Assembly (NCBI RefSeq): GCF_022539505.1
Contig: NC_061508.1
Coordinates: forward strand, 34,280,256 to 34,344,255
DNA from: Lolium rigidum
Taxonomy: Eukaryota > Streptophyta > Magnoliopsida > Poales > Poaceae
DNA length: 64,000 nucleotides
Direction: 5' to 3'
Made by a program: the position numbers and the translations under genes. Positions 63,146-64,000 of the stretch are shown one piece after another. How positions within the stretch are numbered: position 1 is the stretch's first letter; every line of letters starts with the position of its first letter. Below the pieces are notes generated by a model. It made no database searches and was not told where the DNA came from. It saw only the letters and a program-made list of their open reading frames with translations.

Positions 63146-64000
63146 CCACCTCTAACAGTGGATCGCATTTTGGACACCTAGAGCGGTCTATGTTTGTTTG
63201 CTCTTGACAACTGTCCCAACAACAGGCCGTATTTTGTGGGACCATTTGTCCGCGCTGCAGTCTAAGTAGAAGTTAATGGTGTCCGCTGCTGCTAATGGGC
63301 GGCTAACGGTGGCGCCATCATTTCGCACCTGCGCCCGCCCTTTCCCACCGAGAACCCTACCCGTGCGGCAGTTTTTCGCCGGTGCGCTCCATTTTCACCG
63401 CCGTTGTTTCCCATCCGGTCGCGCTGTTTCCCGGGGCAGGTCATTGTGCCTATAACATCGTCCAACACACACAACCCTGCAAACAGAGCATGGCTCTGGT
63501 GGTTAGGTCCAGCTCATCCAGGTTTAAGTCCTGAGACTTGGTATGGGTGTTTGCATTTACATGGATTTATTCCATAATTTAACCGGCGCTATGCTTTCCG
63601 TGGTAGGTGGCGTGCTCTGTCAACGGCGAGGCGCCAGTGATGATTTCGTCAACCTCAAGATATGTCAGCTCAGTCCCTCGGAGGTGCTCATAGGGGTAGG
63701 TTGTGCGTGCGTGCGTTCATAGGGGTGTTTGTACGTGCGTGTTTGTGAGCGTCTGCGTTGTACTGTGTTCTAAAAAAACACACACAACCCTAGCCATGCC
63801 TGACCACACCCCACCCACCACTTTGGCTAAGATCAGCGAGACCGCAGAAGGTGTCCTATGAGCCCCACGATGAGCGGCGAGGACTGGTGCAACGACGCCA
63901 ACAGCGAGGATGACCTGCATGTTGTTGTATTGTGATCCAAATTCATTTTAAAGGGAGGCTAACTTCTGACGAGCCGAGCGAGGCCCATCGCCGCGGTAGG
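63146..64000 (+). mobile_element. Left part of a Harbinger-type element, runs off the window
   Basis: TAA precedes GGCCACCTCTAACAGTGGA, which resembles the start of Tourist/Harbinger elements (GGCCACCTCCAACAG). GC-rich text follows with a leader and, at 63,869, a frame opening MSGEDWCNDANSEDDLH, like the acidic cargo ORFs elsewhere in the window; it is soon lost. The right end is beyond 64,000. A SINE is nested at 63,479-63,776. Confidence 0.5.
63479..63776 (+). mobile_element. Au-type SINE with 15-bp TSD
   Basis: AACACACACAACCCT is duplicated exactly at 63,464-63,478 and 63,777-63,791. The head has polymerase III-like boxes: ATGGCTCTGGTGGTTAGGTC (box A) and AGGTTTAAGTCCTGAGAC (box B). The body with GAGGTGCTCATAGGGGTAGG, GTGCGTGCGTGCGTTCATAG and GAGCGTCTGCGTTGTACTGT matches Au SINE text known from wheat relatives and other plants. 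It codes for nothing and depends on LINE proteins for movement. Confidence 0.85.

Overview
The window is nuclear DNA of a grass. The structural content points to the Triticeae (wheat, barley, rye and relatives): an Au-type SINE, a giant-LTR LARD of the Sukkula kind, a gag-only gypsy element whose gag reads like Fatima-group elements, and dense nests of PIF/Harbinger, CACTA, hAT and Stowaway elements. The tribe is an inference from repeat families recognised by eye; nothing was searched. It is gene-poor. I find one convincing intact host gene. Nearly every other open frame belongs to a transposable element or is a broken remnant.

Layout. 1-10,000 is a mosaic of small TIR elements, a Harbinger transposase remnant, an RNase H-like fragment, two Harbinger-type elements carrying decayed cargo ORFs (3,049-4,204 and 4,481-6,225), a FAR1/MULE-type pseudogene abutting a LINE scrap, and diverged repeat copies (about 890-1,260 and 9,000-9,655). 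10,003-31,692 is a CACTA transposon (TSD CTG) whose ORF is split by a complete 15,840-bp LARD at 13,005-28,844 (TSD CCGGT, LTRs of about 6.44 kb, non-coding 2.96-kb interior). 31,847-34,395 holds hAT-like, Stowaway and Mutator-like elements, the last with a plant-mobile-domain remnant. 34,480-40,800 is a decayed copy of the ERF upstream region, interrupted by a B3-like TE ORF, which is itself interrupted by a Harbinger element with a transposase pseudogene, which holds a solo LTR. 41,067-48,125 is a reverse-oriented gag-only gypsy element with 1,166-bp LTRs and an antisense acidic ORF.

The gene is a group VII ethylene response factor (coding exons 52,594-52,855 and 53,332-54,128), with an MCGGAI N-degron, an AP2 domain and a conserved acidic C-terminus. 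Its upstream region (48,131-52,593) is interrupted just before the TATA region by a hAT element, which contains a Harbinger-type element. Parts of the same upstream region occur in three further places in the same orientation, suggesting an old tandem or segmental duplication whose coding parts were lost. Downstream (54,300-64,000) lie two copies of one MITE family, a Harbinger-type element with a coiled-coil ORF, a 5'-truncated LINE with a 16-bp TSD, another RNase H-like fragment, and a Harbinger-type end containing an Au SINE.

Insertion order can be read from nesting: the CACTA precedes the LARD; the ERF-region duplication precedes the B3 element, then Harbinger, then the solo LTR; hAT precedes its inner Harbinger; the LINE precedes its MITE. 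All boundaries were read by eye from terminal repeats and target-site duplications.
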